A stretch of 64,000 bases of DNA. It comes from Deinococcus ruber. GTDB lineage: Bacteria > Deinococcota > Deinococci > Deinococcales > Deinococcaceae. The first letter of the stretch is position 1, and every line of letters starts with the position of its first letter. Positions 39,049 through 49,481 of this stretch are shown here, piece after piece. Below the pieces are notes generated by a model, which was given only the letters and a program-made list of their open reading frames with translations, made no database searches and was not told the origin of the DNA. The stretch spans positions 1 to 64,000 of the forward strand of contig NZ_BMQL01000007.1 in NCBI RefSeq assembly GCF_014648095.1. Reading direction: 5' to 3'. A program made the position numbers and the translations under genes.

Positions 39049-41175
39049 TCAGCCTGGCTGCCGCGCCGCCCGCTGCCCCTGCCTTGCCGCCCGCACTTCG
39101 GCCAGTACGAAGGCCACGATATTCAGCACATAGATAAAGGCCAGAATGCCCAGCAGCAGCGTTCGCAGCCCCGGCCCCGCCGCGCCCAGCAGCGCGTCCA
39201 GCCGCCACCAGCCGCTCAGACCCAGCAGCGCCGAGATGGTCATGGCCCAGCCGAGCAGCAGCACGCTGCCCCACGCGCCTTCCAGCAGCGCCGCGCCCGG
39301 CAGCAGCAGTGCCAGCAGACGGTAGGCGGCAGACCTTCCGGCGTGGATGGCCTGCGGCAATCTGGGCACCAGCAGCCACAGCAGACACGCGGTTCCGAGC
39401 ACCAGCAGCGCGGCGACCCACAGGCCCTGCAAAATTCTGGGCAGGCCGGTGGGCAGGCGGTTCAGGCTGTTCCACGGGTCGCGGAGCAGGCCCAGGGCGC
39501 TGCTGCCCGGAGCCAGATCGAGTGCCTGAATCAGCGTCTGCTGATCGGGGTAGCACAGCCGGGGCTGTTTGGGGCGGAAACGTGCCTGAAACACCGAGTC
39601 GGGGTCCTGCGGATTCAGGCCCAGGTTGTACGCCGCCGATGTCTGCCCCGGATCGAGTGCCAGCGCCTGCCGGTAGCTGTCGCGGGCCTGGGCAGTGTCT
39701 TCGGCTCCGGCGGCCAGTACGCCCAGATTGTTCAGGATGCAGGCGCTGGGGGGAACGCGGCTGTAGGTCTGGCGTGCCAGCGACGCCGACGCATCGAGCT
39801 GGGCGGCCACGCCGCGAATCAGCGCGATATCGCGTGCCTCACCACTCAGCTCCAGGCGGTCGAGGCCGTCGTAGAACCACGCCCCGCCGTAGGTGCCCGC
39901 ATTCAGTGCCGGATCGTGCAGGCGCTCGTCGACCCGGCTCGTCCAGACCCAGCCAGACAGCGTAAACAGCAGGCCCAGCAGCAGCGACACCAGCACCAGT
40001 TTCTCGCCAAAGCCCGCATACGCCAGCGTGATGCGCCGCGCCCGCGACAACGGATGCAGCAGCCAGCTGCGCCAGCGCCCGCCCAGTAGCGCGAGGTCGC
40101 GGCCCTGCACGGTCCAGTAGTGTGCCTCGAAGGTCAGCAGGGCCGCCAGCACCGCCATCAGCAGCGCGGCGGCCAGTACCCGGAAGGCGTCGCGCAGAAT
40201 CAGCAGTGCGCCCGGCCCCAGGTTGTACAGCGTGCCTGCCGACAGATCGCGCGAGAACTGCCGCCACTCGTCGGCCTCGCCGCTGCGGTCCTGTGCGTCC
40301 AGAATGGTGGCGTAGCGGGCGTATACCTCCGGATAGTCCTGAAATCTGGGTGATACCTCGCGCAGATAGCGAATCCAGGCGTCGGCGCGGCGCAGTTTGT
40401 TCTGGGCCAGCAGGATGTTCAGTTCTCCCAGCGGGTTTCCGTAGGCCCGCAGCGCGTCGCGGCTGACCGGCAACGCGGGATCGTAGCCGCGTGCCGCCCA
40501 TTCGCGGGCCGCCTTGTCGAGCGACAGATCGGCGGCGCTCGGAAAGCCCGCGTCGTCGAGGTCGGCGGCGAGCTGCACCGAGGCGGCAAACGGCACCTGC
40601 GCCGTGACCGCCTGCTGAGCTGCTGCAATCGCGCCGTAACGGTCGCCCTGAAGCTGGGCCAGCCGCGCCAGCCGGAGTTGCAAAAACGGATTGGCGGGGT
40701 CGGCGCTGGCAGCCGCCCTCAGCTGGGCCTGTGGCACTGCCGCCGCTGCTCGCCTCAGCCAGCCGGTCACTTCCGGATCGGGCGGCAGCACCACCCGGCC
40801 CTGAATCTGTGCGCCGTTGACGGTAAAGGTCTGCCGCACGCTGCCAAACCCGCTCGTCACCTGCAACGTGCCGCCCTCGCCGTCCAGCGCCGAGATATCG
40901 CCGGGAAAATCGAGCCGCACCCGCTGCTCGCCGTCGTCGTCGTAGGCGTAGAGCGCTGGGCCGACGGCCAGCCAGCTCAGATTGTCCTGTGCGACCGGCC
41001 CCAGCAGCGGCCCCACGGCGGCTGGATAGCTGCGGGTCCAGGTGATGCGGCCCGCGTCGTCCTGAAAGCGCAGGGTGCGCCCTTCGAGCTGCGCCTCGGC
41101 GTGGGCGGTGCCGATCAGGGCGCAGGCCAGGGCCAGCAGGGTCTTTATGAAATCAGGGGCCTTCATGCGCGTCAC
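39049..41175 (-). CDS. Large TPR-containing membrane protein
   Basis: 708 residues (start GTG 41175, or ATG 41166, which opens the signal peptide MKAPDFIKTLLALACALIGT). The order is a beta-rich region (35-130), helical repeats (140-320), membrane helices at about 330-350 and 395-415, a TPR-like stretch (CILNNLGVLAAGAEDTAQAR then DSYRQALALDPGQTSAAYNL, around 500), and four or five more helices at the end. The TPR may bind a partner outside the membrane. Unknown role. It lies four bases after plsY. Confidence 0.75.
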   Translation of the reverse strand: MTRMKAPDFIKTLLALACALIGTAHAEAQLEGRTLRFQDDAGRITWTRSYPAAVGPLLGPVAQDNLSWLAVGPALYAYDDDGEQRVRLDFPGDISALDGEGGTLQVTSGFGSVRQTFTVNGAQIQGRVVLPPDPEVTGWLRRAAAAVPQAQLRAAASADPANPFLQLRLARLAQLQGDRYGAIAAAQQAVTAQVPFAASVQLAADLDDAGFPSAADLSLDKAAREWAARGYDPALPVSRDALRAYGNPLGELNILLAQNKLRRADAWIRYLREVSPRFQDYPEVYARYATILDAQDRSGEADEWRQFSRDLSAGTLYNLGPGALLILRDAFRVLAAALLMAVLAALLTFEAHYWTVQGRDLALLGGRWRSWLLHPLSRARRITLAYAGFGEKLVLVSLLLGLLFTLSGWVWTSRVDERLHDPALNAGTYGGAWFYDGLDRLELSGEARDIALIRGVAAQLDASASLARQTYSRVPPSACILNNLGVLAAGAEDTAQARDSYRQALALDPGQTSAAYNLGLNPQDPDSVFQARFRPKQPRLCYPDQQTLIQALDLAPGSSALGLLRDPWNSLNRLPTGLPRILQGLWVAALLVLGTACLLWLLVPRLPQAIHAGRSAAYRLLALLLPGAALLEGAWGSVLLLGWAMTISALLGLSGWWRLDALLGAAGPGLRTLLLGILAFIYVLNIVAFVLAEVRAARQGQRAARQPG

Positions 41176-41178
41176 GGC

Positions 41179-41775
41179 CTAGCTCAGCCCGCTGCTCTCG
41201 CGCCCTGGCTGGCGCAGCATCTGCACGGCCCGCACCACCATCACGGCGGCCCCGGAGACAAACGCTGCCAGCCCCTGATGGAACACCAGCGAGAACACGA
41301 TGCCGAAGATCAGCATGCAGGCAGCTGCGAACGGAATGGCATTGATCTTGAGGCGGGGTTGCAGCGTCGCCTTGTACGCCGGAATGACCAGCAGCGCCAG
41401 AATGAAGGTGGGCGTGGCCGCCAGCGGAGCCGCTGCCATAAAGCCGCCGTTGAAGGGCGCGATACCGCCGCCGCCGTCGAATTTGAAATACAGCGGGTAG
41501 CAGTGGCCCAGCGTCACCCCCAGGGTGGCGAGCCAGACGAATTCGGGGGCGATGGCTCGGGCGAGGAGCACCGCTGCCACGCCCTTCAGGATGTCGAGCG
41601 CCGTCACGATGATGGCGGGCCACAGGCCGTACTGACGATACGTGCCGCTGCCGCCGGGCAGATCGGCATTTCTGATGTCGCGGCCCCGGATGCGGGAATA
41701 CAGAATGCCGAAGACCAGAGAACCGATCAGGTACGAACTCAGGAGAATCAGGAGGGCGGACGCAAGGGGCGGCAT
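41179..41775 (-). CDS. Divergent PlsY-like glycerol-3-phosphate acyltransferase
   Basis: PlsY transfers acyl groups from acyl-phosphate to glycerol-3-phosphate in the membrane. The 198-residue protein has the topology and SYLIGSLVFGILYSRIRGRD. The third motif GHCYPLYFKFDGGGGIA parallels GHxxPxFxxFKGGKGVA. The first-loop motif, usually GSGNxGATN, is here PGGSGTYRQYG, and the Lys of GGKGVA is missing, so activity is uncertain. ATG 41775 has TAAACT six bases upstream. Confidence 0.75.
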   Translation of the reverse strand: MPPLASALLILLSSYLIGSLVFGILYSRIRGRDIRNADLPGGSGTYRQYGLWPAIIVTALDILKGVAAVLLARAIAPEFVWLATLGVTLGHCYPLYFKFDGGGGIAPFNGGFMAAAPLAATPTFILALLVIPAYKATLQPRLKINAIPFAAACMLIFGIVFSLVFHQGLAAFVSGAAVMVVRAVQMLRQPGRESSGLS

Positions 41776-41781
41776 GGGCAC

Positions 41782-41787
41782 AGTTTA
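41782..41787 (-). promoter_or_regulatory. -10 box, leaderless type, for plsY
   Basis: TAAACT ends six bases before ATG 41775 and begins only six bases after the T-run of the upstream terminator. Confidence 0.5.
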
Positions 41788-41792
41788 TGGGC

Positions 41793-41834
41793 AAAAAGAG
41801 GAAGAAGCGCTCGGCTCAGGGCCAGCGCTTCCTC
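41793..41834 (-). terminator. Terminator of the Yip1-family gene (minus strand)
   Basis: On the minus strand GAGGAAGCGCT pairs with AGCGCTTCTTCCTC (three-base bulge), followed by TTTTTGCCC. Confidence 0.8.
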
Positions 41835-41850
41835 GGTCAGGGGTGGGCGT

Positions 41851-42450
41851 TCAGTTGCCGTTGAGGATGGCGCGTGTGACGAAGGGAACCGCGACGAGCG
41901 CTCCGATAATCACATTCACGATGATGGCCCCGATCCACGACAGCACCAGCGTGACGATGGCCGATCCCTGCTCGCGGATATTCATGCTCGACTGCACCGC
42001 CAGGAACCCGAAGTACACGTTGACCAGGCCGAGAATGAAGCTGATCAGCCAGCCGAGAATGGGAATGATGCCGATGATGGTGCTGGCAATCGAGATCGGC
42101 ACGAAGAACAGCGCAAAGGTATACGCCACTTCCGGATACGTGCCGGTGCCCCTGAAGAGCTGCTGGCCCACGAAGTACACCAGCCCGGTAAAGATGCCGA
42201 ACTCGACGGGAATGCTGATCAGGCTGGTAAAGAACTGAGCGCCAGCGCTGACATGATGAAACGGCAGCAGCGCGAACAGGCCCGAAATGATTGCCGATAC
42301 CAGCGCAGCCAGCAGCACGTAAATGAACGCCTCCCGCACGCCGCCGCGCCGCTCGAAGCGCTCGAAGGTGGCGACGCTCGGCTGGGTCAAGACCGCCGTG
42401 CTCTGGGCGAACATGTTCTGAATGGTGGCCTGCGGGTTGGGTAACGACAT
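41851..42450 (-). CDS. Yip1-domain membrane protein
   Basis: 199 residues from ATG 42450, chosen because AGGAGGA lies seven bases upstream. A soluble N-terminal 45 residues ([20 protein letters not shown]) is followed by five hydrophobic helices; [20 protein letters not shown] and [20 protein letters not shown] carry the FxGxGxYxE and WxxxL features of Yip1/YIPF proteins. Bacterial members are of unknown function. It has its own terminator. Confidence 0.78.
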   Translation of the reverse strand: MSLPNPQATIQNMFAQSTAVLTQPSVATFERFERRGGVREAFIYVLLAALVSAIISGLFALLPFHHVSAGAQFFTSLISIPVEFGIFTGLVYFVGQQLFRGTGTYPEVAYTFALFFVPISIASTIIGIIPILGWLISFILGLVNVYFGFLAVQSSMNIREQGSAIVTLVLSWIGAIIVNVIIGALVAVPFVTRAILNGN

Positions 42451-42611
42451 ATGCATTTCCTCCTGAGGAACAGAGCCTGACACGTGAGGACAGCTTCCGA
42501 AAACAGCCAACAAAAGCAGAACGCGACTTGCCTAGATGATACGTCATTGCTGTGCTGGGGCAGTCACGCGGCTGCGGCCCTCACCGACAGGTGAAGAAGA
42601 CTACACACAGA

Positions 42612-42631
42612 ATACGTTTTTGCCGTAAAAT
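42612..42631 (+). promoter_or_regulatory. uvrB control region: candidate RDRM/DdrO operator overlapping a leaderless -10
   Basis: ATACG-TTTTTGC-CGTAA (42612-42628) has the 5+7+5 layout of the 17-bp radiation/desiccation response motif (consensus about TTATG-N7-CATAA). Read on the minus strand it matches the motif at 11 of 17 positions by my count. The -10 TAAAAT (42626-42631) overlaps its right arm and lies six bases before ATG 42638, so binding there would block transcription. Confidence 0.5.
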
Positions 42632-42637
42632 GTAAGG

Positions 42638-44653
<2,016 letters not shown>

Positions 44654-44686
44654 GCAGTCGGCATCTCAGAATGAACAGGAAGCGGG

Positions 44687-44720
44687 CAGGCGTCCTTCGG
44701 GGCGTCTGTTTGCGTTTTGG
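44687..44720 (+). terminator. Probable uvrB terminator
   Basis: CAGGCGTCC pairs with GGGCGTCTG (two wobbles) across a TTCG tetraloop, followed by TTTGCGTTTT. Confidence 0.65.
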
Positions 44721-44832
44721 CCCTGGGGGTGGTTGGCCTTGCTGAACGGCTCTCTGAAGTACGCCTTCCAGCCGGAAATTCCCGCGTACAAATCCGGTAG
44801 AGCGCCCTGTTGCTGCTGGTCACAATAAGCGC

Positions 44833-46123
44833 ATGCCCTGGCCCCTGCCGCGAGACTTCATGCTGACGGCCATGCTGGCTGCCGACGCCGCCTGCGATGG
44901 CCGGTTCATCACCGGGGTCGTCAGTACCGGCATCTACTGTCTGCCTTCCTGCCGCGCCCGCAAACCCAGGCCCGAAAACGTGGTGTTCTACCACACGCCA
45001 GCACAGGCGCGGCAGGCGGGTCTGCGGGCCTGTCTGCGCTGTCATCCCGACGCCTTTCATGCTGGAATCGACGCACAGGAACAGCAGCTCGAAAGCGTGC
45101 TGCCCGGCCTGGACGTGCGCGAGGTGGCCTCGGTGGCAGCGCTGGCCCGGCGGCTGGACGTGGGCACCAGCAAGCTTCATGCGCTGTTTCGCCAGTACCT
45201 GCACACCACGCCTGCCGAGTGGCTGAATCGGCGGCGGGTGGCCCAGGTGCGCCATCACCTGCTGACGACGCCGTCCTCGGTGGGCCAACTCGCCTTTGAA
45301 GCGGGCTTCGAGAGCCTGTCGGCCTTTGGAATGCAGTTTCGCCGCCTCTGCGCCCTGACCCCGCATGAACTACGGGCACTGTCGCCCGGCCAGCCGTTTG
45401 AACTCGCGCTGCCGCCGGGTTATCCAGTCGAGGCGATGCTGCGCGAACTGGGCCGCGACCCTCAGCAGACCACGGCCCGCACGGCTGGGCAGCGCTGGAC
45501 AGGGGTGCTGCGTCTGCCCAGTGGGCCTGCCGTGGTACGCCTCGATTTTGAAGCGCAGCGGGTGCGGGCAGAAGTTTCCCCCACGGCTGACTGGACACCT
45601 GCCGACGCCCTGGCCCTGCATACGGCCCTGCTGCGCTCGCTGGGTCTGTCCACCGATCCCAGGCCGTTTGAAGCGCAGATTCCGCCGCATCTGGCAGCAC
45701 TGATCGGTGGTCAGGCGGGCCTGCGCCCTTCGCTGGTGCCCGGTGAATTTGACGGTCTGATCTGGGCGATTCTGGGGCAATAGGTCAGGTTTCAGACCGC
45801 CTGTCTGTTTCGGCGTCGGCTGCTTGAGCGCCTGGGCGAACCGCTGCTGGAAGGGCTGCACGCGCCGCCACAGGCCGCCCAACTCCTCACGCTCAGCGTG
45901 TCCGACCTTCAGGGCGTGGGCCTGACGTGTGCCCGTGCCGAACTGCTGCTGCGGGTGGCCGGATTGGTGGAGGAGGCTGGGCGACAGCGCCCTAGCGGGT
46001 GAACTCCAGCGCTTTTTCGAGCTTCCGCACGCCCCGGATGCCCGCTAGCAGGCAGCGCTGCTTGCTCCCTTTGCCCCCTTTCGCAGTCTGGCGACCCTGC
46101 ATTTCTGGCACCGGGCCGCCCGG
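44833..46123 (+). pseudogene. Ada-AlkA type DNA repair gene, decayed
   Basis: The intact part (44833-45780) has the Ada zinc domain with four cysteines (GIYCLPSCRARKP and RACLRCHPDAF), an AraC-type helix-turn-helix (VASVAALARRLDVGTSKLHA) and the AlkA N-terminal domain ending FDGLIWAILGQ. An amber codon then replaces the expected Gln (45781). The frame continues VRFQTACLFRRRLLERLGEP until 46002. The helix-hairpin-helix and catalytic Asp region is missing. The true C-terminus resumes one base out of phase: LQRFFELPHAPDAR, a second amber (46046), then LLAPFAPFRSLATLHFWHRA. Confidence 0.9.
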
Positions 46124-46130
46124 AGGAACC

Positions 46131-46943
46131 ATGTATCCAATCACGAATTCAGTTGAATTTTCTCGGCTTCATCGGCAGGGGTTACTGCTGCCCAACGCCT
46201 GGGATGCGGCGAGCGCCCGCAGCTTCGAGGCGGCGGGGTTCGAGGCCATCGGCACGACGAGCGCAGGGATCGCCTGGGCCAGCGGCTTCCCCGATGGTCA
46301 GCGGCTGAGCCTCGCAGATATGGAACGCGAAATAAGCAAAATCGTGAAGGCGGTCGGAATTCCGGTCAATGCCGATCTGGAAGCGGGGTACGGCGACACA
46401 CCGGAGGCGGTGGCAGACAGCGCGTCTCGGATGCAGGCGCTGGGGGCGGCGGGTATCAATCTGGAAGACGCCAGCGGGCACGAGGCCGAGCCGCTGTATT
46501 CCCTCGAAGCGCAGCAGCGTCGCCTGGAAGCGGCCCGCCGCCACGCTCCCGACCTCTTCCTGACCGCCCGCACCGACACCTATCTGCTGGGGTTCGGCGC
46601 AGGCGCTCAGGAACGGCTGGACGAAACGCTTCGCCGGGGGCGGGCTTATCTGGGAGCCGGAGCCGATCTGGTCTTTGTGCCGGGGCTGGCTGAGCCACAG
46701 ACGCTGCGTGTGCTGAGTAGGGCGTTTGAGGGGCGACTGGCGGTGATGGCCGGGCCGGGAGCGCCGCCCGCACCGGAATTGTGGAGTCTGGGCGTTCGGC
46801 GGGTGAGCACCGGGCCATCTGCCATGCTGCGCGTACTCGGCCTGACCGCCCGGATGGCTCGGGAACTGCGGCAACACGGCACCTCTGCCACGCTGGCGAC
46901 AGACGCCCTGAGCTTCGAGCAGGCTCAGCACCTGTTCCGTTAG
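46131..46943 (+). CDS. Isocitrate lyase / PEP mutase family protein
   Basis: 270 residues. NAWDAASARSFEAAGFEAIG opens the barrel. The metal-site motif is NADLEAGYGDTPEAVADSA. INLEDASGHEAEPLYSLEAQ and LTARTDTYLLG follow. These place it with the oxaloacetate decarboxylase / carboxyphosphonoenolpyruvate mutase subgroup; it lacks the KKCGH motif of isocitrate lyase. Reaction uncertain. ATG 46131 follows GGAGGAACC; its start overlaps the tail of the alkA remnant. Confidence 0.85.
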   Translation: MYPITNSVEFSRLHRQGLLLPNAWDAASARSFEAAGFEAIGTTSAGIAWASGFPDGQRLSLADMEREISKIVKAVGIPVNADLEAGYGDTPEAVADSASRMQALGAAGINLEDASGHEAEPLYSLEAQQRRLEAARRHAPDLFLTARTDTYLLGFGAGAQERLDETLRRGRAYLGAGADLVFVPGLAEPQTLRVLSRAFEGRLAVMAGPGAPPAPELWSLGVRRVSTGPSAMLRVLGLTARMARELRQHGTSATLATDALSFEQAQHLFR

Positions 46944-46950
46944 GGAGCCG

Positions 46951-46956
46951 TATCCT
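46951..46956 (+). promoter_or_regulatory. -10 box, leaderless type, for the epimerase gene
   Basis: TATCCT ends six bases (CTGTGT) before ATG 46963. Confidence 0.5.
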
Positions 46957-46962
46957 CTGTGT

Positions 46963-47916
46963 ATGAACATCCTCGTCCTGGGCGGAACGCGGTTTGTGGG
47001 CAAATACATCGTGCTGGCGGCGCTGGAACGGGGCCACCACGTCACGGTCTTCACACGGGGACAGACGCCCGACGACCTGCCCGCAGCGGTCACGCGGCTG
47101 CACGGCGACCGCAGCGAGGGTCTGGACGCCCTGGGAACGGCCACCTGGGACGCCTGCATCGACGTGAACGGCTACCTGCCCCGCTTTGTGCGCCACAGCG
47201 CCGAGCTGCTGCGCGAGCGGGTGGGGCGGTATCTGTTCATCAGCACCGTCAGTGTGTATGCGCCGGGCGAGCGCGACACCACGCCTGAATCTGCGCCGCT
47301 GATCGAACTGGGCGACCCCGCCACCGAAGACATCGCGGCCCATTACGGCGGCCTGAAGGTGCTGTGCGAACGCGCCGTGTCGGAGGTGTACGGCGAGCGG
47401 GCCACCCACGTGCGCCCACATATCGTGGCGGGGCCGGAAGACTACACCCGGCGCTTCACCTACTGGCCCGAAGCGCTGGCGAAGGCCGGGCCGGTGCTGG
47501 CTCCCGGCGACGGCAGCGACCCGGTGCAGTACATCGACGCCCGCGATCTGGGCGCGTTCGTGGTGCATCTGCTGGAAACGGGTCAGGGCGGCATCTATAA
47601 CGCGGCGGCCCCCTTCAGACCCTGGCGCGACTTCCTGGCGCAGATCGCTGCCGGGGTCGGGTCCGCGTCCGAGCTGCACTGGACGCCCGCGAGCGAGCTG
47701 GAAGCGCGGGGCCTGGGCTGGAACGAGCTGCCGCTGTATGTGCCGCGTGCCGCCGACGATCAGGTTCTTATGCGGACCGACACTGCCGCTGCCGTCGCTG
47801 CCGGACTGAGCTGTCGCCCGCTGGAGGAAACGGCGCGGGACACCCTGGCCTGGAGTGTGCAGCAGCCCGCCGAAGCGCGGCCCACAGCGGTACCGTTCAG
47901 CACCGGGCAACCTTGA
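46963..47916 (+). CDS. NAD-dependent epimerase/dehydratase family protein
   Basis: 317 residues. The Rossmann start is MNILVLGGTRFVGKYIVLAA, then STVSVYAPGERDTTPE. A YxxxK-like site appears as AAHYGGLKVLCERAV, though the usual spacing gives Tyr-Gly-Gly-Leu-Lys. The GGTRFVG start resembles plant and bacterial RNA-binding/atypical SDRs (CSP41-like) more than UDP-sugar epimerases. Substrate unknown. The stop overlaps the next gene. Confidence 0.8.
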   Translation: MNILVLGGTRFVGKYIVLAALERGHHVTVFTRGQTPDDLPAAVTRLHGDRSEGLDALGTATWDACIDVNGYLPRFVRHSAELLRERVGRYLFISTVSVYAPGERDTTPESAPLIELGDPATEDIAAHYGGLKVLCERAVSEVYGERATHVRPHIVAGPEDYTRRFTYWPEALAKAGPVLAPGDGSDPVQYIDARDLGAFVVHLLETGQGGIYNAAAPFRPWRDFLAQIAAGVGSASELHWTPASELEARGLGWNELPLYVPRAADDQVLMRTDTAAAVAAGLSCRPLEETARDTLAWSVQQPAEARPTAVPFSTGQP

Positions 47917-48611
47917 CCCATGTTGCCCGAACCCGCTGGCGGCCACCCGCCTGGGCATGGTGGGTGCTGGGGCTGGCGGTGCTGCTGGGGCTGATCTCGG
48001 TTCCGCAGGTGCGCGGGTTTCTGCTCGACGCCTGGCACGCCCTGAGCAACGACGATCCGGCGGTGCGGCGGGCCTGGGTGAACCGGTTCGGGGTGTGGGG
48101 GCCGCTGGCCCTGATCGCCGGAATGCTGGTCCAGGCCGCGCTGCCGCTGCTGCCCGCCACCGCCGATGTGATGATCGCCTCGCTGGCCTACGGGCCGTAT
48201 GTGGGCTTTGCCATCGTGTATGTGGGTACGCTGCTGGGGGCGGTGCTGGGGTACGCCCTGGGCCGCGCCGCCGGGGGTCGCCTGATCCGCCGTCTGGCCG
48301 GAGAAACCCTGAGCGCCCGCACCGAAGCCTTCGCCCGTCAGCGCGGCTGGAAAGCGGTCCTGATGATCCGGCTGATGCCCGCTCTCAAGGCCGAAGTCAT
48401 GAATCTGGTGGCGGGCGCGGTGGGCATTCCCTTTGGGCCGTTTCTGTTGGCCTCGGCGCTGGGTGCGCTTCCGGCGACAGCGCTGGTGGTGTGGCTAGCA
48501 GCCAGTCCGTCGCGGCTGGTGTGGGGCGTGGTCCTATTCAGCGCCGCGACGGGGGTGGTGCTGCTGGTGCGCTGGGTGCTGGCGAGGCGGGCGGTGGGCC
48601 GTGAGCTATGA
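47913..48611 (+). CDS. DedA/TVP38-like (VTT domain) membrane protein, TTG start
   Basis: 232 residues with four to six membrane helices and the VTT core: GPLALIAGMLVQAALPLLPA, then GTLLGAVLGYALGRAAGGR and NLVAGAVGIPFGPFLLASAL. Family members take part in lipid or undecaprenyl-phosphate flipping, but this one is unassigned. TTG 47913 lies in a TTGA overlap with the epimerase stop; no later start keeps the first helix. Confidence 0.8.
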   Translation: MTHVARTRWRPPAWAWWVLGLAVLLGLISVPQVRGFLLDAWHALSNDDPAVRRAWVNRFGVWGPLALIAGMLVQAALPLLPATADVMIASLAYGPYVGFAIVYVGTLLGAVLGYALGRAAGGRLIRRLAGETLSARTEAFARQRGWKAVLMIRLMPALKAEVMNLVAGAVGIPFGPFLLASALGALPATALVVWLAASPSRLVWGVVLFSAATGVVLLVRWVLARRAVGREL

Positions 48612-48616
48612 GCAAG

Positions 48617-48637
48617 AAAAAAACCCGCACTGGGCGG
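48617..48637 (-). terminator. Possible terminator of the HNH gene (minus strand)
   Basis: On the minus strand CCGC pairs with GCGG and a run of seven T follows. The stem is short, so support is moderate. Confidence 0.5.
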
Positions 48638-48643
48638 ATTGAT

Positions 48644-48675
48644 TTCGTTTCAGTGATTCTTCGTTTCAGTGATTC
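48644..48675. repeat. Perfect 16-bp tandem repeat
   Basis: TTCGTTTCAGTGATTC occurs twice head to tail (48644-48659 and 48660-48675), just past the end of the HNH gene. A different 16-bp tandem repeat lies on the other side of that gene. Confidence 0.95.
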
Positions 48676-48691
48676 AACGTTCGGTGCCGAA

Positions 48692-49282
48692 TTACTTCTC
48701 ACCGATGTACTTGCCCCAGCCTTCGCGCATCTGGGCAAACTGGCCGTAGGCGTAGAACCCGAAGCTGGGCGCACGCGGCGGCATCTTCAGGGGCATTTCG
48801 GCCTCGTCGGGGGTGCGGTTGCCCTTGCGCTGGTTGCAGATGCGGCAGGCGGCAACCACGTTGTCCCAGCCGTGCCGCCCGCCCCGTGAACGCGGATGCA
48901 CGTGGTCGATGGTCAGGTCTTCGCGCGAGCCGCAGTACTGGCACAGAAAGTGGTCGCGCCGCAGCACGTTGCGCCGGTTGAAGGGAATCGGGTGGGCGCG
49001 GGGGCGCCGCACGTAGCGCTTCAGCCGGATCACGCTGGGAACATGCAGTTCGGTGCTGGGCGAGCGCACCACGTCGCTGCTTTCTTCCAGCACTTCTGCC
49101 ACGCCGTACTGCACCAGTGTGATGGCACGTTTGGCGCTGGTGACATGCAGAGCTTCATACGAGGCGTTCAAAACAAGCACGCGCGGGGTGCTTAAGTTCA
49201 CCGCCGCGCGTGCTGGAGTAGAGCCGGAAATGGCTCCTATCTCTATTCCAGCTCTAGGCATTTGTCCTTGCTGTCCAGGCAT
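48692..49282 (-). CDS. HNH endonuclease family protein
   Basis: 196 residues. A basic N-terminal half ([20 protein letters not shown]) precedes the HNH domain: [20 protein letters not shown] then [20 protein letters not shown]. It has two CxxC zinc pairs and the catalytic His in DHVHPRS. This single-gene family is common in Deinococcota and actinobacteria; target unknown. The start at 49282 has TAGACT seven bases upstream; ATG 49258 is an alternative. Confidence 0.85.
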   Translation of the reverse strand: MPGQQGQMPRAGIEIGAISGSTPARAAVNLSTPRVLVLNASYEALHVTSAKRAITLVQYGVAEVLEESSDVVRSPSTELHVPSVIRLKRYVRRPRAHPIPFNRRNVLRRDHFLCQYCGSREDLTIDHVHPRSRGGRHGWDNVVAACRICNQRKGNRTPDEAEMPLKMPPRAPSFGFYAYGQFAQMREGWGKYIGEK

Positions 49283-49289
49283 GTGGTAC

Positions 49290-49295
49290 AGTCTA
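49290..49295 (-). promoter_or_regulatory. -10 box, leaderless type, for the HNH gene
   Basis: TAGACT ends seven bases (GTACCAC) before ATG 49282 on the minus strand. Confidence 0.5.
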
Positions 49296-49414
49296 GCGTT
49301 TTTGGGTCAAGACATTGTTGCGCCATCTGGCTTACGGCGCGTGGTCTGTGCGAGTAGCCGAGTGGCCTGGTTGCCTTCAAGTTTGCTGGGCCGTTCCGAC
49401 ACGCCAAAGGCTAT

Positions 49415-49446
49415 CAATCGTTCCTGGGTCCAATCGTTCCTAGGTC
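49415..49446. repeat. 16-bp tandem repeat upstream of the bacilliredoxin-like gene
   Basis: CAATCGTTCCTGGGTC and CAATCGTTCCTAGGTC follow each other directly, differing at one base. They lie just upstream of the inverted repeat CACTTT-TC-AAAGTG (49451-49464) and the -10 box, where an activator could bind. Confidence 0.9.
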
Positions 49447-49469
49447 ACTTCACTTTTCAAAGTGGAGAT

Positions 49470-49475
49470 TACACT
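49470..49475 (+). promoter_or_regulatory. -10 box, leaderless type, for the bacilliredoxin-like gene
   Basis: TACACT ends six bases (GGAGCC) before ATG 49482. No good -35 is visible; an inverted repeat and tandem repeat occupy that place. Confidence 0.55.
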
Positions 49476-49481
49476 GGAGCC

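Noticed and set aside
40678..42444. Long plus-strand open frame opposite the TPR, PlsY and Yip1 genes
   Set aside because: Composition typical of antisense frames, crossing three gene boundaries of well-supported minus-strand genes.
46047..46066. AGCAGGCAGCGCTGCTTGCT as a terminator
   Set aside because: The sequence lies inside the recognisable AlkA C-terminal remnant and is better explained as decayed coding sequence.
49347..49380. tRNA-like D-arm (GAGTAGCCGAGTGGCCTGG)
   Set aside because: No acceptor stem partner, no plausible anticodon arm and no T-arm GGTTCGAATCC follow, so it is not a tRNA gene.
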